A DNA stretch of 64,000 bases from Istiophorus platypterus (lineage: Eukaryota > Chordata > Actinopteri > Istiophoriformes > Istiophoridae): positions 13,819,027 to 13,883,026 of the forward strand of contig CM029126.1 of assembly GCA_016859345.1 (NCBI GenBank), given 5' to 3'. The translations under genes were made by a program, and so were the position numbers. Below the pieces are notes generated by a model. It saw nothing but the letters and a program-made list of their open reading frames with translations, had not been told where the DNA came from and did no database searches. Shown piece by piece: positions 13,633 through 26,870 of this stretch. How positions within the stretch are numbered: position 1 is the stretch's first letter; each line of letters begins with the position of its first letter.

Positions 13633-13725
13633 TTCTCTCTCTCTCTCTCTCTCTCTCTCCCTCTCTCTCCCTCTCTCTCGCTCTCTCTCGCTCTCTCTCT
13701 CTCTCTCGCTCTCTCTCTCTCTGTA
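13633..13725. repeat. (CT)n microsatellite
   Basis: An imperfect CT tract with scattered CCCT and CGCT interruptions, making a long pyrimidine stretch on the plus strand. Confidence 0.95.
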
Positions 13726-15998
13726 TTTCTGCCTCTCTCCCTCCCTCCTTTCTTTCTCTCGCTCAGTACTCCACTGTCACAGCTCCTCCCCCAGCCAGCC
13801 TCATCAGCCGCATCAGGTATTCATTCAAAAAAACACACTCTACTTGGCTCGGCGCCCAGACTACACTCACACAGAGAGGGAAGGAGGGGGAGGGAGCAAC
13901 AGACCGAGGGTGAGGGAGGGAGAGAGAGCTGGAGATCCAGAGAGGGTTTGCTCAGACAGACATACTGCATGAATGTGAATACCTGTCAGATATTCACATT
14001 GGTACATGCATTCGTAGATACTAAAACATATGCGTGCACACAAACCGATGGAGGATTAAATCGTTCAGTGTGTTAGCACTTCGAAAGCTGTTTTAATGCA
14101 CTACTCTGTTCTTGTTCATTTTCATATGCATTCTCCCTCTAGAGACAAATCTCCTCCTAATCTGCCCTGTGAGCTGCCCTACAATTACGGAGTCTCAGCT
14201 TCTATTCAGCTGCAAAGTGACTCGGAATAACCTGCCTCCCGCCCACAAGGTCTCCCCAGGCCTCCTCCATCGCTTCCTCAGAGATATCTGCCTCATTGCA
14301 AGCAAGCAGGCAGCACTGATAAGTAACCACCACCCCCCGGCACTGGGGCCTTCCTCACCCGAAAGCCTCCTCCCTATCCCATAGAGCACAGAGCAGAGAG
14401 AGACAGGCTGCAAACAGGCACTTCACCACCAGTCCAGCCAGCTATCTGTTCCCATGCAGGTGGGACAAGCAGGGTGGCCCCACCACCAAGACTGCAGATT
14501 GGGGAAAACACAGAGGAAACAGCAAATCACACAATGCTGCTACTACAATAAGCCTTTAGTGAACAGTATTACCCCCCATAACAGCTCTTGGCTGGGAGTT
14601 ATACTCTCTCAGTGCTGCATCCTAGAACAAGAGCTTTCATGTGCATACATAAAGGGAATTCCGTGCATTTGTGACTAAACCACACGTAAAAAAGTATTAT
14701 TTAAAGAATATTTTCTGAATTCCTCAACCCAAGTGGCTCTCTTTTGGGCCCAACCAGTCCTTGACACTGTGACATCACTGCTTTCTAACCCACTAAACTT
14801 GTTTTGTACAGACTACAAACATAAATACAGGCATACATTTCGTGATCTTCCGTATCGCCACTGTTTGCTGTAATATACTGCAAGCCGGAAGATACAGACA
14901 AAAATCTAGTGCACATGTGATCTACAGTAGATAAAATACACACAACGAACTACTGAAGTGAAAAGATGTGTTTCTCCAGCTGTTGAACCTGAGAAAAAAA
15001 AAAGACATGTGTTGTGTAGTTTTCCTGCCAAGGGGTTATGGCCTCATCTTCCTACTGTGACTTCATATTACTTCAAAGAAGCTACGGAGCCAATGTAAAC
15101 CTAAGGAACTGCTCAATCCCCATAGCAAGGGAATGAAAAGCAGCATGACAGAACCCCATTGTGTGGCATAAGGGCATCTACAAGAGACTGCTGTTTTCCT
15201 GCCTTGAAAAGGCTCACTGTAAATTGAAGGTCAGAATTAATGTCAGTCAAATGAGATGAAATAAGCCTTCCTGTGAGAATTCCCAAATCCAGCTCGAGCT
15301 GCATGGAGCGAAAATGCTCACTGTTGTGAGTAGGTCGGGAATGAGACTGCACGAAGACGGAACCCATCACACCTGTCAGATCTGATTTTCTGTCTGTAGC
15401 TCGCTCAAAGACTTCCGCTGCGTTTCTGTGCAGTCCTCAACACATATCAGGAATATATAATCTTTGTTGAAAATTCTGCAGATGCTACTCAATACAAGCG
15501 GCGTTTTAACCTGACAGATGGGTTTTGCTGGCTTAGTGGCACGTGTTCTTTTATTCCAAAGGCACAGACAACTGTGGGCTATGCTACAAGCGTTGCATTC
15601 TCCATAATGAGAGGGAGAGCTCCAAACCATGACAAGATCTTTGTCATCTTACAGACATCAACTTCTGAAAGCTGATGATTGTCTCGGTTGCAGCACCACT
15701 CCAGCAACTCTATTCACAGTCTCAACACTACATTATGCTTACAGTCCTCCATTTTTATTTATTTATTTTTTTAAACACAGATGTGTGTACACATAGCATC
15801 TCAGTGCTCCCCCCTTACTCATACCGCTCATACAGAGTAGCCTCCGGCAGAAAACACAAGTGGGCCCCAGTTGCTGCAGGTTACAACATGACCTTTCCTG
15901 CGCAGCGCACAACACAAGTTCCAATTAAGGTTCTGGGGGAAGTTTTTTTAAAACAATGACCTGGCACGGCTCGGTTCCGAAGAGAGGAATCACATTAC

Positions 15999-16105
15999 CT
16001 AGAAACTGCTCTGTGTCCAGCAAACAGTCGTCCGAGCGTCAGTGGCCGCGTCCTGAGCTTTGGCTCAGTTTGGCTGAGTGAGGCTCCTCCGACGCAGCAG
16101 ACGTG
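15999..16105 (-). promoter_or_regulatory. atxn1: Candidate non-coding first exon/promoter of atxn1
   Basis: On the minus strand a GC-richer stretch ends in a good splice donor (TTTCTAG followed by GTAATG, GT at 15998-15997). It lies upstream of atxn1 in the right orientation, with nothing else nearby to own it. The assignment is inference only; transcript data are needed to support it. Confidence 0.25.
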
Positions 16106-17276
16106 TCCAGACATGTAACACTGATCCTTATATACACACACACACACACGGACACGGACACACACTCACAGGGCAGCACGTAAAATAACTCATTCATAAA
16201 ATGTCCCGGGACACGGATTCAAAAAGCTTTTTCCGACATATTGGTTCCACATGTTACGACAGTGGTCACGAAAAGCCCCCAGATCGCCAAAGCGGTACCA
16301 CGACGGTGTAGAAATACTCCATTATAAGTGGTCCGAAAGCAGTATCACATAAATACAATCAAAGTATCGGAAGGGAAAGTACTCATTACGTAATTGCAGG
16401 CGTCTGTGAGGGCATGCTGTGCCTTTCATCTACAATGAGGCATCATATTTCATAAGTTTATTACCTGTTTTCTATGTAAAATCAATGCGGCAAGTGCCTG
16501 AAGCTGTTACGTAACTGTAGTAGAAAATACAACGATTCCTACGAAAGGCAGCGTAGTACAAATTAAAGTAGGAACACCAAAAGGATCAACATTGCACTCA
16601 AGTACATTACTATCATCAGTTAATAATGATTGCAAAAATAACTGTCGGTAGCTGTGAAATTCCTAGAAATTATCATATCAGCTTGCTGGCCGTGTTATAT
16701 ACCAATATTAAACCATTCAGCTAGAAAGTGGTATCGACACTTTCACTTTGACCGTTTATTTTCGTCGCTGTTTTTCTTTTCTCTTTAATAAAATTATTTA
16801 ACTTTTTTTTTTTAAAAAACGACATAAGCGCACTTGTTTCAAAGTTCACCTGAGGTCCCCAGCATCAGCATCAGCAAAAGTATCGCGATACAAAGCGATT
16901 TTTCTCCTCCTATCCTGGGACAAAACCGTTTACTCCTGTAAAGAGGATGAACTTTGGATAGTCAAACAGATTATTCAACATTAATAGCTGACTTAGAATG
17001 CAAATAACTTAAAATTTGTGAATTGAAAAACAGACTGGACGTATTAATATTCTCATTCAGGCGTCATACACATAAAGATGCCCAGCCCACATGGACCACT
17101 AAGACACTATTTACATTACCCGGTCAAATTACATATTTTCTTTAAGTGAAAAGAAGTAAATACAACTCCTGCAGCAAACATGCATTAAAAATAATGAAAT
17201 TCTTCAAATGTTTATGTGCACAGTTGCTTTTAGTTCATGAACTAAAAAATAGAAGAAATTAGACTAAACAAATTAC

Positions 17277-18560
17277 GGTATTGGAAAAAAACTGGGGATC
17301 CTACTAAGTCAGTACTTAATAAGCCTCCTTTTGGCAGATAGCACAGCTTGCTAAAATACCTTTTAATTTTTTTTATTATTATTCCTGCAGATCACTTAAA
17401 CTCCAGATATATCTGTAGGCTGCCTCTCCACAGATTTTCAGTGATGTTCCAATTGGTGGACTGTGAGGGCCATTCCTAAAGCCTCAGCTTGTGCAAGATG
17501 TGTGGTGAAATGTTAGGGCTGTGGATCATCGTCCTGTTGTAGAGAGGCTTTTCAGTTTCACCTTCTTGACTGACATTTGCAGAATTTGCTGATATTTAGC
17601 GGAATCCGTTATTCTCCATATCTATGCAACATTTCCTGGGCCTCTGGCTGCCAGACAACCCCAAAGCAGAATATCTCCAGCCCCTAAGCTTAACAGTCGG
17701 AAAGGTGTTCTTTTCATCAAATGCTGCTCCTCGTTTTTCTCCAGACGTACCTCTGGTGATTGTGCTGTTTTAACTTAATCTCTTTCCGCAGCACTTGTTC
17801 CCAAAGCGAATTGTTTATCCAAATGTTGCTTTAACCAGCTTTTTTACATTGACTTTTGTAATGAGTTTAGAGGTACGGTGTCCTTCTAATGATTCTTCCA
17901 TGCAGACTCTTCTTGTGCATCAGCACTCTGCATTGCAGTGCACAACCACTCGTATGTCAGATAAACCTTTCTGCAGGTCCTTTAAAGTCATGTGGGGGTT
18001 TGCTTTGCCTTTCTCCCCAGCATAGGTCAGTTCTATTTTCTGAAAGTATTCATGGTATTTCTGATTGCATCTTGACTTTCACAGTTCCCCTTAACTGGCA
18101 GTTATTAATGACATTTCTGATTGCGTAAATTTCAAGCTAGAAGCGCTTTGATATCTTTTTATAGACCCCTCTGCTTTGTAGGCACCAATTAGCTTCATTT
18201 TCAGATCTTCAATCAGTTGCTTAGAGGAGCCCACAGTTTTTGAGTGTTACCACATAGTTTGAGGAGTTAGAGACTCGATCAGCTCTGGAAATCTCATCAG
18301 CTGACAACACTGACAATTCTTGACCTGCTTCGCAAAATCTAAAGTGTCAGTTAAGGTTAAATGAAGAAATGAAACTGAGTATCTGGATGTAGGAACGTGT
18401 CCAAAGTTTTTTACATTTAAATCCATGACATAAAAAGTAACAGTGCATTAAATTTTGAAGAAAGTCTCATTTCCTAATGTCTTTTTGCTGCAGGTGGTTG
18501 TATTTCCTTATCACTTCAAAAATAAACAAAATATGTAATTTCTCTGTTTGTTCCCAAACT
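17277..18560 (-). mobile_element. Decayed Tc1/mariner-like transposon
   Basis: Read on the minus strand, the stretch keeps the layout of a fish Tc1-like transposase. The start resembles MGSSKQLIEDLKMK. Further on come recognisable pieces around a 'WGCLAARGPGNV' motif and a late 'WPSQSTNWNITENLWR' motif, which corresponds to the family's WPSQSPDLNPIENLW. Many stops and frameshifts interrupt it, so it is dead. The plus-strand text also matches remembered copies of a common teleost Tc1-type repeat (for example the 'cagttgcttagaggagccca' segment near 18214). The ends are approximate. Confidence 0.8.
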
Positions 18561-18654
18561 TGTGTCAATGTCATTATATAATAATTATAATGTTAAATAT
18601 AAACTGAAAAAATAATCATAAAACACATTGATGATAGACATTTAACAAAAACCG

Positions 18655-18885
18655 AGCTACGTATGGCTGCATATAAGTACTTTTATCCAAAGCGCTTTAC
18701 AATCTGACTCTTATTTACCCATCCACACACACCAGTAGCATCAAGCTACCTGACCATTCACAGCAATTTGGAGTTTAGTGTCGCTTGCCCAAGGACACTT
18801 TGACAGGTGGAGGTGGGTGTCAAACCATCAACTCTATGGTTGGCGGACATTCCAATCTACCTCCGGAGTCACATCCGCCCCAACA
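18655..18885. repeat. Dispersed teleost repeat ('agcgctttacaa ... ttgcccaaggaca' type)
   Basis: The order of short blocks (AGCGCTTTACAA, CACCCA-like, TTGGAGTTTAGTGTC, TTGCCCAAGGACA, TCAAACCATCAAC) is that of a very common interspersed repeat in fish genomes. I cannot name the family with certainty. It carries no coding capacity. Confidence 0.65.
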
Positions 18886-21800
18886 AAAGCTGAAGAAATA
18901 TAGAGAAGTAAGCACTGGAGCAAAGTTCAGTATGTGAGAGCAGCAACTGGGAAATACTATGCATTAGTAATAAAGAGAATGGAAAGTGGAGTGTGGTTGG
19001 TGGGATTAAGAGGGCATCTGGTATCAGAGCGGGAGGTAAATAACCCTGGCTCGGTCCCGTCTGAGAGCAGACCTGTCTGTGCTGTGGGCGCGCTCCAGTT
19101 TGGAGGGAACAACATGCACACTCCACGTTATGTGGGGAGAATGTGAAAGCGCTTGCTGCCATGGCAACAAGGCAGCTCCTCAGTCTCCAGTCCCCATTAA
19201 GAAAGATGGGTGGTAACATGGCTGTAGCTCAATGGTGGTGTAGCATGACACGCTGAAAGAGCCTATTGAAGGCCGGTGAATTCAGCAGTTAATGAAAAGA
19301 GCAAAGGAACAGCAAATCCGCCCGGCAGGTGATACTGACCCCACCCCTCCAGGTGCATGCACTTGTGAGAGGGATGTGAATATTAAATGTAATTAATATC
19401 AACTCAATTCCACAATTTTTTCAGCAAAATACATAACACTTCTAAAAGTCTTAAAGAAATTGCCGCTGAATTCCAAGCTTAATTACAATGGAGGAATTGG
19501 TGAGCTCAGATGAAATTTCAAAGTGACCTTGAACAGAGTCCTTGGATTAAATTTCTAAAAATCAAATTTTAGCTGAGAGTCTGAATGTTTTTTCCCACAA
19601 AACATTTAAAAGTGCTGTGTGATTCATAGTTGAGGCAGTGGCTGCTCTGTGTGGGGGAGTAGATGAAGAACCATTCAATCAACCTGTTACATCAAAATGG
19701 ATCCAGTTACTTTTATTCTTTTCCACAGAAATCTAACAAACAAATCTATTTGCAGAAAACATTAGAAATTTTCTTGTGTTTACGTCGCTAAGGATAGACA
19801 GCAAACAGATCAGTTAAAGGTCAAATGGTTGTGGTTTTACTGCAGGACAACCATTAAACTGAATTCTATAACTCTGTTTCATGTAGATACTGTGCATGCA
19901 GTAAACGCCAAAATTCACCAGAGCAAAACAGATTTCATCCTGAGTCCAAGTGCCAAGACTCTTTTCATTCAGCTGAAAATAGCAAGCCACTGCTTACGCA
20001 CATCTCCAGAACATAGTTTAGGCAACTGAAGGATTGGGTGGGAGAGATTTGTGGAGGAGGAAAACAGCCACTGTGGAACTCAGAGTTTGTTAAAACACAT
20101 GAACCAAATGAATCAGAAAGACACCAAACTGTGTTAAAAAAAAAAAAAAACTGAGCACAATGTGCAGCCAGGAAGCAAAGTTGCTTTTGACTTTAAATCC
20201 TAGTTTCCGAAGATGTTCACCAGAGATTTGTAGGGTTGTTTTTTTAAGGCAAGACAGGAAAGACAAATGAGGAAGAACTTCCAGAGTAATATGATCCGTT
20301 GCATTTAATGAATGTCATTACAGAGGGCAAGTTACAAGTTTTCAACACGGATACGTGCTTTTCTCCCGTTGTACGTAACTGATTTCGGTGCGGAAGCGAG
20401 AAACCAAACTATCACTGAAATGACCTCACTGACCTCTGTGAAAGCCTGACCACACCTCCCTCCTACTGTAGTGTTGGTTCAGTAGCAGATAATCTCCACA
20501 GAGGGCAGTATACCGGCACATGTGACACATGGGCTGCAGGTCAAAGTTTAGCTGCTGCACATCATCTTTGTAATAAAAAATAATGTTTATCTCATTATTA
20601 TGACTACAAGAGTAAATGAATCCTTGTCTGTGGCTACTCCCTAATGTGAATATGTTAATATACATCTTAAATTTTCCCCAAATCCCATGTTTTATTTCCA
20701 ACATATTCTTCCATGTACATAATCTTTGCGGTTTAAGAAAATCATTATGTTATGATATACAGGGATCAATACATAACAAATGAGAAGAGTAGATCCATAT
20801 TTGAGTTTATCCAGCTTATTCAAACAAACATCTCCTTCATATACCATAATGTGCCTCACTCCATCCAGCCACTCCCAAGATGATTAAATGTAAAATATTT
20901 AGAAATATCACATAAACATAGGTAATATACCAGCAGATAATTCATTTAAAGCTGGTTCATAGATATTTTTATGTATGAAAAAATATAAGAGACTCCACCT
21001 GTGCATCAGTATATATTAGAAAGGCAAACAATATCTGCCGAAACTGCAAAGACAAAGAGCAGTGTCTGGAGTTTGAAGGCTCTTAGCCATCTGTATGTGG
21101 ATATGCAAGTTGCAGATCATTAATTGTATGCCTTGCTAGACCAATTTTTAATCACTTTCACAAACTTTACTACAAAAAACAAACCAACCCTCAGACACTG
21201 CACACTATTTTTGGACACTCTAAAGGGTGCCAGGAAGTCACAGCATCTACAAAGAATATTTTTCTATTTTCAGCTGCTATGTCCCTTTGAACTAATAAAT
21301 TATTCTTTAATTGAATACATTTAAATATTTTCTTTAGAGGCAGCTTAACCACATTAAATCAAGTGAATTGCTTTAGAGTCAGAGGCTGCAGAAAAATGAT
21401 ACTGCTACTCTGCTAAGCTGGGCTACTTTGCTTTTAGAAGGACTAGTTTGTCTGCGGTTACTATTTTTCTCCAGTGCGATAACATTTAGCTAGTGCTTTA
21501 TATATATGGTATGACAAACTCGTTACTAAGATGTTGAAACATCAAACTTTTTTTTTTTTTTCTATTACAGAAGACAGAAAAATGTAGGTAAATTAGCTTT
21601 AGTTTAGGCTATCTCACCAACTACCATTATCTAGCTGGAGTAAAACACTGTAGTGTTATTGTCTGCATTATAGTTCCCCTAAATTATTACATGTTCTTTC
21701 TTTTCCTAATAATTTCAAATTTCTATGCAAAAATTATTTTTGTTATGGTAAAATAAATCTCAAAAATTCATATGCTGGTTTTAACTTAATTTTCATCAAA

Positions 21801-24534
21801 TATGTATTGACTGTGTCTCGACTTTGCTGGGCACTACTCTCTTCTTGACAGTATTTAAAGATGATGACGAAACTATATACTATATCAGTCATGACTATAT
21901 CAGTCCGTGCGTTGGGTCAAATACCACTTGTGTTGTGGTGATTTTTTTTATTATTTTTTTTTAAATTGCAGCTCTGGCCAGGCAGGTGAATTCGGCATCT
22001 CCCTAGTCTGATCCGTGGTGGAGTAGAACCATGGCAGTCCCTCTTGGCATCAGGGAGACTACAGTGACGAAGCCATATGTGGACAGAGGATTTCCAGGAG
22101 GCAGACACACTGTGTGTCAGGCCGATTTCAACCCCTCTCTTTCTCAACAAAACATAAACTGTATGTGCATTAGCTATATATGAGACATTGTATTGCCCTA
22201 AACCGACACCCTCCAAGAAAGAGAAAAAAGGCTGAATTTCCCTGTAGTAACCAATGCAATTGCCATGGTTGTCTTGACAACTCAAGCTTCTTGCTGCCTT
22301 AAGTAGAACTGTATTCAAAAACTCAAACACGCGGAAACCTAGTGTTATGTCATAGAAAATGGTATGAATGCTTTACCACTCCAACTCAACACATATACGC
22401 ACCCACAAGCTCTCTTAATGCTTCAACATCACTCATCCCTACGTTGCATTTTCTTCATATCAATATCTATTTTTATAACAGAAAAAAATGAACTCCAAAG
22501 CACAGGCAATGTGCTAGTCTGGAAAGTGAGTTTATTCATATCATACTCTCTTTTATTTATTCTTTAGAATGAAGGTCAGAAATGAGGTACTTAATAATTT
22601 ATTGTCACCGTAAAAGGTAGTAAATCCAAGTGCCACAGTGCTGAATTGGCTTAGGAATTGTATGAGGAGGGTGGTGAGGAGGGCTACTTAATACAACTTA
22701 CTGATTCAGGTTTTAAACAGTAAGGTTGTCCAGGTTTCTTCTTTTTTTTTTTTTTTTAAATTAGTTCCAATCAGTATGCAACACTGCATTTGGATCAAAT
22801 AATACTTTCCATATACTGTATATAATGGCACACTGAGTCCGAAACGTCCTCAAAAAAAACAAATAAATAAAATTCAAAGTGTGTGTGCCGCTGGGAAAGT
22901 GGTCTTGGTTTTTTTTTACCCCTCTGTATTTATATGTGTATTACCCTCATGACCCCCCCCCCCCCCCCCATGGCATCTCTAGTGTTAGAGCAGGCATTCG
23001 TCTCCCCCCCCAGTCAACAGGTCTCCCCTTCAATAACAGCCCTTTCCATTCAGGCAGAACCCAGCCAGCCTGCAATTACTGACCCCTGTTGTGAGGAATA
23101 CCAAAAGGAACAGACACACTCAGAGAAACGACGACGACAACAGCACTGAACAGCAGTCCATAGGCACCTTTCCACAGATTCAAAAAACCTGAAGTCTGCT
23201 GCTGTGTGTGAGGAGTACACCCTGCCGCTTCGGAAGTTCTAATGAACAAATAATGACCTTGAGGGCACGAATTTTGTCTTTCACAGAGAATATTTTTGTC
23301 CAGTTGAGCCCAGAATGTTTACCTCATCCCTCTGCCCTGTCTGTGGCTCTGTTCAGGCACAGACACATGGCTTTCAGAGAAAGCTTCGAGCCCCCCCATG
23401 CTGCCTGTAGATGACTCCCTTGCTAAAGGAGCCAGAAAGGGTAGCAGGAATTCAGGCTGGACACTTCACCAACTCAGTACCGTATGGCATGCCATGTGTC
23501 GGCAAGGAACTAGATTTGACAAGCATGGCATCAAACATAAGGCATAGAAAATGGAGCAAATTAAAGAGTAGACCAATGTCATTACAAGTATGGCATAATG
23601 TTTAATTGGACAATTTAAGACATGTGTTGGTTAGCACATATAAAAATCCACCTTACTGTTTAGTTTGGGGTTTTTTTCATAGTCAGTGCATAAAAATAGA
23701 ATCAATTCTAGGACTGCCATCATCAGTCCCACATTAGGATTCCAATTTATAAGCATAGGGATGATCTTTAGTGTGAAATAAATACATTAATTAATTCACT
23801 AAAAGGGCGATGAGGTTTATTGCAACATGAAATAGTTTAATACAGGTCTCTCATAAATTGGTAAATTGGTAAGTGTCCCCTTGAACATTTCAAAAATCAT
23901 ACTCCTGCACATTCTGTTTGGATACGCGCCAGAGTGCATTAATACAAAAATAGATTACAAACATCACTCACCTCCAAACGGAGCCACACTCACTCATCAT
24001 CATACAGTACAGTAATGCTGGTTGGTATTGTCTGTCCACATTTTTCTGGCCCTCAGTAAAGTTATTTTATTCCATTGCTTGCAGTGTTGGCATAGTACAT
24101 GGCAGCAGCATGGGGGGTCGCTCTGTAATCTGGGAGTACCAACTGTAGTTGTCAGGTGAAGCTGCCACTTATAGGGCCTTACACAATCACAGCGTCAACA
24201 CTTGCCAACAATTGAAGCTTCCACAGTCCCTGTAAGTACATATGTGACATGCTAGAAGTCAAAGAATGGGAGAATTAAAACATGATGTGTAGATTTAGAA
24301 CCGTGTGTAGATTTAGAAAAGACTGATTCTTGTTGACTTTCTGAGACAGTAAATGAGGATAACACAGAGACAGATTTTAACCATGAATAACAGTGCAGCA
24401 GCAGGATTATCCTCCTCATTGCATCAACACAATGTGAAAATGTCCTAATAATTAACAAATATACACTAGGTGGAGCCAAACCCCTGTAACTGTATGTATG
24501 TAACAACTAAGTACACTGTGTTTTATTTTATTTA

Positions 24535-24589
<55 letters not shown>

Positions 24590-24949
24590 TAGTTTTATGG
24601 CATGTCTAACTGGAAAAGCAGAGACCCATCACGTTTTCTCAAATAAATTAAATAAATATAAATGAGGTAGAGTTCATTACCCAGCAGGAATAACTTCAAA
24701 AATCATCCTATGATTTTTTCAAAATCTGTCTCATCTATCAGCTTTCATATATAGAGTGGAAAATGTTTAAGCCCTGAATTCACTGGATTTCTCCATATGC
24801 ACAAAAACATCCAGTGCTATTAAATGAAATAAATCAGTAAAGCAATTTTAACAAAATTTTAAGATTACTGTCCTATGAGTGGCAACAAAGTGCTGGATAA
24901 CGGGGCATGCTAGAATGAAAACATACAGATGGGTGTTAATATACATAAC
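18886..24949. other. Gene-free stretch
   Basis: No coding exon was recognised. It is AT-rich with homopolymer runs (poly-A near 20137, poly-T near 21549 and 22741, poly-C at 22951-22969) and an AT microsatellite at 24534-24585. The apparent ORFs are short and have no family resemblance. Confidence 0.6.
24534..24585. repeat. (AT)n microsatellite
   Basis: An uninterrupted TA dinucleotide run. Confidence 0.95.
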
Positions 24950-26012
24950 ATAGTTTAAAAAGGCACACACCTGGGTATATATAGGTCCCACAATTCCCCC
25001 TGCATATCAGGACAAAAACCAAGCCATTAAAATAAAACTCGGCAACCTGTGCAATAACTGAGTTATGATTTGATGGGGGCAGGGACATAACACCATTTCT
25101 AAAGCTCTGAATGTTAAGAGGAGCACAGCAGCCTCAGTAAATGTGAAATGGAAGACGTTTATTGCTACCAAACTGAGTAACTGGACAAGAAGGGCCTTGG
25201 TTAGGGAGGTGAGCAAAAACTCAACAGTCCCTCTAACAGAGCTTCAGAGGTCTGCCACAGAGATGGGAGAACCAGCCAAAAGGATGACAGCTGAGCAGCA
25301 CTCCATCAATAAGGACTTTATGGTAGAGTGGCTAGACATTAGCCACTTTGAGTGAAAGACAGGTGGCAGCCTGCTCCAAGTTTGGCAAATATCATTTGTA
25401 GGACTCTGAAGACTATGATTTAGAATATTATCTGGTCTGATGAAACAAAAATTGGACACTGTGGGCAGAACTCCAAGCACTGTATCTGGCAAACACCAGG
25501 CACTGCTCATTACCTGGCTAACACTATCCCAATGGTGAACTATGGTAGTGGCAGCATTATGCTATGGGGGGCTTTTCAGCAGCAGCGACAGGGAGACTGG
25601 TCAGAATTAAGGGAAGGATGAATGCAGCCAAATAAAAAGTTGTTGTTTTTTTTTTTTTCATGGAAAACCATACAGCCAAGACAATGCTAGGGTGACTTTG
25701 GGACAAATTTCTGACACCCCCTTTCTTCAACATGAATATAGTAGTAGTCCTGGGCTGGTGTTAGTGCCATTCATAGTTGACTGTCTTTGAGTGACCCAGC
25801 CAAAGCCCAGACTTAAACCCCACAGGAACATCTGTGGAAAGATGGCAGTTCACAGACATTTCTCATTCCCTTTTCACTTTGTCATTAAGGATTATTGAGT
25901 GTAGACTGATGAGCAAAATGGCCATTTTATCCATTTACACTTAAATCTATAACACAATACAGTGTGCAAAAAGTGAAAGGGTCTGAATACTTTCTGAAGC
26001 CACCGTAAGCAC
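24950..26012 (+). mobile_element. Decayed Tc1-like transposon, complete in outline
   Basis: The left end begins with the AAAGGCACACACCTG block and the right end finishes with GGGTCTGAATACTTTCTG, as in a widespread fish Tc1 family. Between them the plus strand retains transposase pieces: 'RRALVREVSKNSTVPLTELQ' near 25180; an 'ILWSDETKI' equivalent near 25420; 'SIMLWGAF' near 25550; and 'PSQSPDLNP' with 'HLWKDGSSQ' near 25800. Frameshifts, stops and a foreign-looking poly-T patch near 25640 show it cannot encode an active enzyme. It lies in opposite orientation to the relic at 17277-18560 and belongs to a different sequence family. Confidence 0.85.
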
Positions 26013-26870
26013 TCATTACATGAGACAAAAATTATCGCACATTAAGGACTTAATGCAGTTTAAGTTAACAAAACATAATCAGGCCTCTTATTTAGTATAA
26101 AAACATTTTAAGAATTATCAAACACAGGGAAACCGCTAAAGACAGACATCTCGAGCATGCAGGTATTTAGTGGTGGTTTCATTTAATCTAAATAAATGCA
26201 AAAAACAGTTAATCACATAAAATGCTTAATACATTAGCTTTTCAATCACACACATGCTGTCAGAGTTTTGTTTTGGGTTAACATTTCCCTTCATTACTTT
26301 TTAAATGTGCCTTTAAATCAACGTTTTACAGCAGCCAAAAAGCTGTGCATGATGCATCACTCTTACAGTGACAGAGGTCAAAAACTCAAAACTGAAAACT
26401 CTGAGCATACAACTCTTAGGAAAAGTTTTTTTTAATACAAAGAAATACTGCAGGTATAATTTCATGTATGCATGATTAGCAAGTTATCTACTGAGTGATG
26501 CAAGACATTCACCCTTATTTTGGAAGAATATTTAAAAAGGGGCAAATCTTGTGTTAATGAAAAGGTAGCATATACCATGATTTTTTCTGTCTTCAGAGTA
26601 GACGTACATTTGGCACAGGAACAGATTCTGGAAGCAGCATGTAGACATACATGCAGATATACAGTATGTGTCAGAGGCAAACCAAACCCAAGTTGTAGGG
26701 AACTAAAATTAGTTCATACTGATGTGTATCAACCTCTGCTAACGTCTTAATGCTCCTGCATGTTGAGACGATACCTTGAAAGGGCGGTGAGTTCTGCTGG
26801 CATTTTTCAAAAAGCATCACGCAGTGCCTGCTCAGCAATGCTGTAGAACTCTCTTGTGGGCTCTTTAGCG

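Larger units (their letters stand above)
9349..17270. other. Non-coding region upstream of atxn1 coding exons
   Basis: No ORF here looks like a real protein. The longest ones are translations of GT/CT microsatellites around 13240-13720. Contents include a 13-bp perfect inverted repeat at 11417-11452, a GC-richer patch at 12160-12290, the microsatellites, and a moderately GC-rich patch around 15960-16110 that could be an atxn1 first exon. The rest is presumed atxn1 intron or promoter. Confidence 0.5.

Noticed and set aside
13243..13976. Long plus-strand ORFs of 137-221 codons
   Set aside because: They translate GT and CT microsatellites into low-complexity Val/Cys and Ser/Leu runs, with no family resemblance.
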